Notes under the pieces: generated by a model
The model's database searches: none
What the model saw: only the letters and a program-made list of their open reading frames with translations
What the model was told of the DNA's origin: nothing
In this document: one piece after another, positions 60,603-64,000 of the stretch
Layout: each line of letters starts with the position of its first letter
Numbering within the stretch: the first letter of the stretch is position 1
Assembly: GCA_024305405.1 (NCBI GenBank)
Contig: JAKNDB010000068.1
Coordinates: forward strand, 12,087,501 to 12,151,500
Direction: 5' to 3'
Source: Dirofilaria immitis
Lineage: Eukaryota > Nematoda > Chromadorea > Rhabditida > Onchocercidae
Length of the DNA stretch: 64,000 nucleotides
Program-made: the position numbers and the translations under genes

Positions 60603-62684
60603 ATGCCTTACGCCAATCAACCCCATGTTGCAATCACTGCGTTAAATGATGAAATTGTGCGGTTCGTTTTGGAGGATACTGATTTAAGTGTTGCCAATTC
60701 ATTGCGACGAATTTTCATGGCTGAAGTACCAACCATGGGTAATTTCGATTAATTTCAGATTATTTTTGAAAGAAAAATCTTGTTTAGCCCGGTTCATTAT
60801 TTATAAAGCATAATTGTAGACGCTGATTTCATTTCATCCCTTGATATGGTTTAATGTGCCTGATATTCGAAAGCATACTGCGAAGACTTTTGCTTCTTTT
60901 TTAAGTAGTATTTGCGATAGCAAATTAAATTTGATCATTTACCCAAAAATGCTACCATTAAAAGTATGAAACCTGTAGTCATTCTGTAATGATTAAGTCA
61001 AATATAGTATAGTGCGAGAAAAGTTATTATAAAAAAGATATATATCAATTAAGGGACTAGATTTTGCTAAAAATAAATTGAAGTTTTTGAAAATAAAGAA
61101 AAATATATTTACAAATATTTTCGGAAATTTTTTTATGTTTGTGTTTTTCTTAATACAGTTGATCTGTGCTTTATTTTCTTCTGAAGCTTAATTAAATTTA
61201 TTTGAAACATATTTGGAGCAATTGATTGGGTACAAATTGAATCAAATACAAGTGTCTTGCACGATGAATTCATTGCTCATCGTCTTGGTTTAATACCATT
61301 GACGTCAGATTCGGTCGTGGATCAGATGCAGTTTTCACGGGTTTGTGCTTTTTTTATTAAATCATTTGCACACTTTTGGGAAGATCTCGACCATCTTTTA
61401 GTTCATTTCGTTTTTAGGACTGCCAATGTACAGAATTTTGTCAATTTTGCGCAGTAGAAATGCGGCTTAGGATACGTTGCGACGATGAGGAATAAGAGCA
61501 GTGACAACGGCTGATCTTGAAACCAGTAATCCAGATGTAGCTCCCGCATGCGGTGTGCATATACGTAATCGTAATGCCGAAGAAAGCGCTAGCGATGATA
61601 TTCTCATTGTTAAATTAAGAAAAGGCCAAGATATTGATATTAAATGCATTGCCAAAAAGTATGTTTTTATTTGTATACTATAAAATTCAATTAGCACTTA
61701 ATTGTAAATATTTTATACCGCAATCTTTTATATTCCAATATTTATATATTGTTATCGAGATACAGCTTCCACAGCATGCAAAATTTATAGGCTCCGACAG
61801 TAAAATTTTTTCCATAGAAATCCTTTGATTTCTTTTGAGAAATCCTCCAAGATTTATGTTGAGTAAAAACTTAAGTCAATTTTAAGTAGTTAGGATTACT
61901 TCATCCAAAAATTGTTGCTTATATTTTGAAATCTTTTAATGTATTCGTTTTGAATGAGCATTATCAAAACTGTTACTTAAGGATACTGTTACAGGGATTC
62001 GGGAAAGAACACGCCAAATGGAATCCAACGTGCTGCGTGGCATTTGAATATGATCCGGATAATGCTCTCAGACATACTATGTTAGCGAAACCAGAAGAAT
62101 GGCCGAAAAGTGAATATTCTCAATTGGAAGATGATGAATATGAAGCACCTTTCGATCCGATGGCTAAACCAAACAAATTCTGGTTTACAGTTGAATCAAC
62201 TGGAGCTTTGAAAGTAAGGCTATTTGTATCTTTCTATTTTCGTTTCCCAAATGCTGTAGAAGTTTCGAACTGAATGAAATTTTGAGATTTTTCGGAATTC
62301 TTGAGCTGTAGACAATACTTTATAGCTCCTGTTAGTTTTAGACTTCGTTTTAATTTTTATTTATTTAAAAAGTCTCCTGGACTTCTCTTATATTTCTTTA
62401 TGATGATACAGATAACCTTTGTATTTTATTTATTGTGCCAAATTTAGTGAAATTTTAAATACCATTTACTTGATGTATAAAATGTTTTGAGACAAAAATT
62501 GTTATGTCTGATCATCATTTTTCGAACCGATGTAAGAATAAATATGATATTGAAATAAGAAAAAATGAATATTTCAGGCAGAAAACATTATTTTAAGCGG
62601 TATTTCTGTTTTAAAAAGAAATTAGCCGACTTACAAAATCAGTTGCAAAGAGAATTGTTGCAGCAAGGACATATTTATCATTAA
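60603..62684 (+). CDS. POLR2C: RNA polymerase II subunit RPB3 (POLR2C)
   Basis: RPB3 is the alpha-like subunit that pairs with RPB11 to nucleate RNA polymerase II assembly. Five exons: 60603-60738, 61219-61340, 61418-61658, 61995-62213 and 62578-62684. Visible: the start [20 protein letters not shown], the alpha motif [35 protein letters not shown], the zinc-binding cysteines of [48 protein letters not shown] and [16 protein letters not shown], and a C-terminal helix [13 protein letters not shown]. Three A residues are missing from runs (near 61488-61489, 61654-61658 and 62614-62618). Corrected it is 275 aa, the same length I recall for human RPB3. The upstream in-frame Met at 60525 is unlikely to be the start, since the family begins at MPYANQP. 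Confidence 0.96.
62412..62567. repeat. Diverged direct repeat, copy 1
   Basis: This segment in the last RPB3 intron resembles 63043-63205. Shared blocks include 'cctttgta', 'ccaaattta.tgaaatt', 'ataaaatgttttgagac', 'aaaattgt.at.tctg' and 'atattgaaat'. Identity is roughly three quarters by eye. Confidence 0.7.
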
Positions 62685-63925
62685 TTCATGTTCACTCTAA
62701 CTTCTGTTTATTTTTATGAGAAAGGTATTTTTTGTTTTAGTTTTGTCCAATTTTTCCGCATAAATTGAGATCTCGTTGTGATGAAATATTGATTTATTTG
62801 AATTCATTGTTATGTTTACTGATTAATTATTTCCATGCTGTTATTTAAGTGTTTTATATGAAATTCGGCAAGTGTTATTAAAATTCGTTCTGTAATACGT
62901 ATATGAATCATTGCTGATTTCTACATTTCATTGTTGATTTTTTAATCCCTTTGATTTCCTTTTAGTTTTCAATAATGTGATTTTGTCCATCTTAAAGAGG
63001 AAGAATAATTATTGGTGTGAACTAATGATTTTTGTAGAAAAGAATAGCCTTTGTAGTTTTTCTTGTTTCCCATCCCAAATTTAATGAAATTTCAAAGTAT
63101 CGTTTACATGATATAAAATGTTTTGAGACGAAAATTGTGATATCTGGTCACTATTGTTCGGAACCAATGTAAAATCAAATATAATATTGAAATGAAGAGA
63201 AAATAGTAACTTTCCATAGATAAAATTGTCATTCTTAACATTAGTGATATCGCTGCTAAAGCAGGCATTCATGTGCATTGTATTTTTTTCCTTATTTTTT
63301 CACCCTTTTTCTTTTTTTGAAGTGATATTACTTTGTTCTGTTTCTTTCCAAGGACATGAGACAGTAGAAAAAAGAAGGGAACAAATATAATTTCAACATT
63401 GCAATGTAAAATTTTACTTTTTATGTTATATTTTCAGGCGCTCAATGCAGTAAATTGTTCGTCGTTTCCATTATTATTTGTTGCATATCTTTGTCATTCC
63501 CCTAAATTTTTATTTTTTTTTTGTACTTAAATTTCTTTCTTATCCAACCATTCCCGTATATCCTTTTTTCGAAAAAAATCTTAGAGCTAGTTTCGAATGT
63601 TTGTCGTGTGAGAACATCACCCAAAATTGTGGTTTTTTTGGTTTGTAAACGAGAGAAATAGAAAATTTAGAAAAAAGAAAAACGAGAAGGGAGGAGAATA
63701 ATTCTTTGCAAGAGTAGCATGGAATGAACAGAGCTGCGTAAAATGAGCAGAATAATGAGCAGAATAAGATAGGAATTTTTATCATATCAAGAATATCTGT
63801 GTAACTTTCCTTCCATAATTTTTTGAATATTGGAAATGACAAGAAGAATTTTTGAAGTTTCAGGTGTTTTAATTTTAATAAGAGTCATATGAAATAGAAT
63901 TTCTTTGGAACAAAGAATTTTTCAG
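62685..63925. other. Region downstream of RPB3, no gene recognised
   Basis: T-rich plus-strand sequence with the second copy of the diverged repeat. A TTTTCAG at 63433-63439 could be an acceptor, but no exon follows convincingly. May be an intron or upstream region of a gene continuing beyond the window. Confidence 0.35.
63043..63205. repeat. Diverged direct repeat, copy 2
   Basis: Partner of 62412-62567, same orientation, about 630 bp downstream. The last RPB3 exon lies between the two copies. Confidence 0.7.
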
Positions 63926-64000
63926 GATTTCCTTCGAAATTTAATCTTGCAGCCATCATTCTGGGAGCTTTTCTCTTCTTTGCAATGGTATTGAGATTTT
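63926..64000 (+). CDS. Possible exon running off the window edge
   Basis: After a TTTTTCAG acceptor one frame is open to the edge and hydrophobic (FPSKFNLAAIILGAFLFF), resembling a membrane segment. Another frame reads DFLRNLILQPSFWELFSSLQ before a stop. I cannot choose between them, nor identify the protein. Partial by position. Confidence 0.25.

Overview
This is nuclear DNA of a nematode, almost certainly a filarial worm. The window is strongly AT-rich. Its genes are interrupted by short-to-medium GT-AG introns, and their encoded proteins match animal orthologs. The ribosomal segment (5.8S-ITS2-28S) carries sequences I recognise from memory as the binding sites of pan-filarial ITS2 diagnostic primers (17673 and 18182-18205). 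Two fragments of Wolbachia genes (ftsZ and rsmD) lie embedded in the nuclear sequence, as expected for a lineage that hosts or once hosted this endosymbiont.

Layout. 2.6-3.1 kb: small unidentified basic protein (-), divergent from the DDX6/CGH-1 RNA helicase (+, 3.3-6.5 kb). 7.6-9.2 kb: unidentified gene (+). 9.4-10.9 kb: FAM136A (-), divergent from kanadaptin/SLC4A1AP (+, to 15.5 kb). 17.6-20.4 kb: an incomplete and apparently decayed rDNA unit. 21.4-21.7 kb: terminal exon of an unidentified gene (-). About 22.6-23.3 kb: Wolbachia-derived DNA with a broken ftsZ. 24.6-26.5 kb: HP1 (-), with a possible opposite-strand gene in its intron. 27.9-29.0 kb: PRKRIP1 (+), then ABHD16A (+, 29.6-33.3 kb), whose sixth intron holds the broken Wolbachia rsmD. 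33.3-46.7 kb: a gene-free, AT-rich, microsatellite-bearing stretch. 46.7-54.4 kb: PCBP-type KH RNA-binding protein (+). 55.4-59.9 kb: LENG8 (-), divergent from RPB3/POLR2C (+, 60.6-62.7 kb). A possible exon of one more gene runs off the right edge.

The conserved genes are mostly housekeeping: RNA decay and splicing (CGH-1, PRKRIP1, kanadaptin, PCBP, LENG8), transcription (RPB3), chromatin (HP1), mitochondria (FAM136A) and lipid hydrolysis (ABHD16A). Several sit as divergent pairs. PRKRIP1 and ABHD16A are close on one strand and could be co-transcribed.

A second theme is sequence quality. Nearly every conserved gene needs one or more single-base corrections, almost all of them bases missing from homopolymer runs. 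After correction the coding lengths are whole codons and close to family norms. This points to residual assembly indels rather than gene death. I saw no tRNA, CRISPR array, intact transposon or spliced-leader RNA gene.
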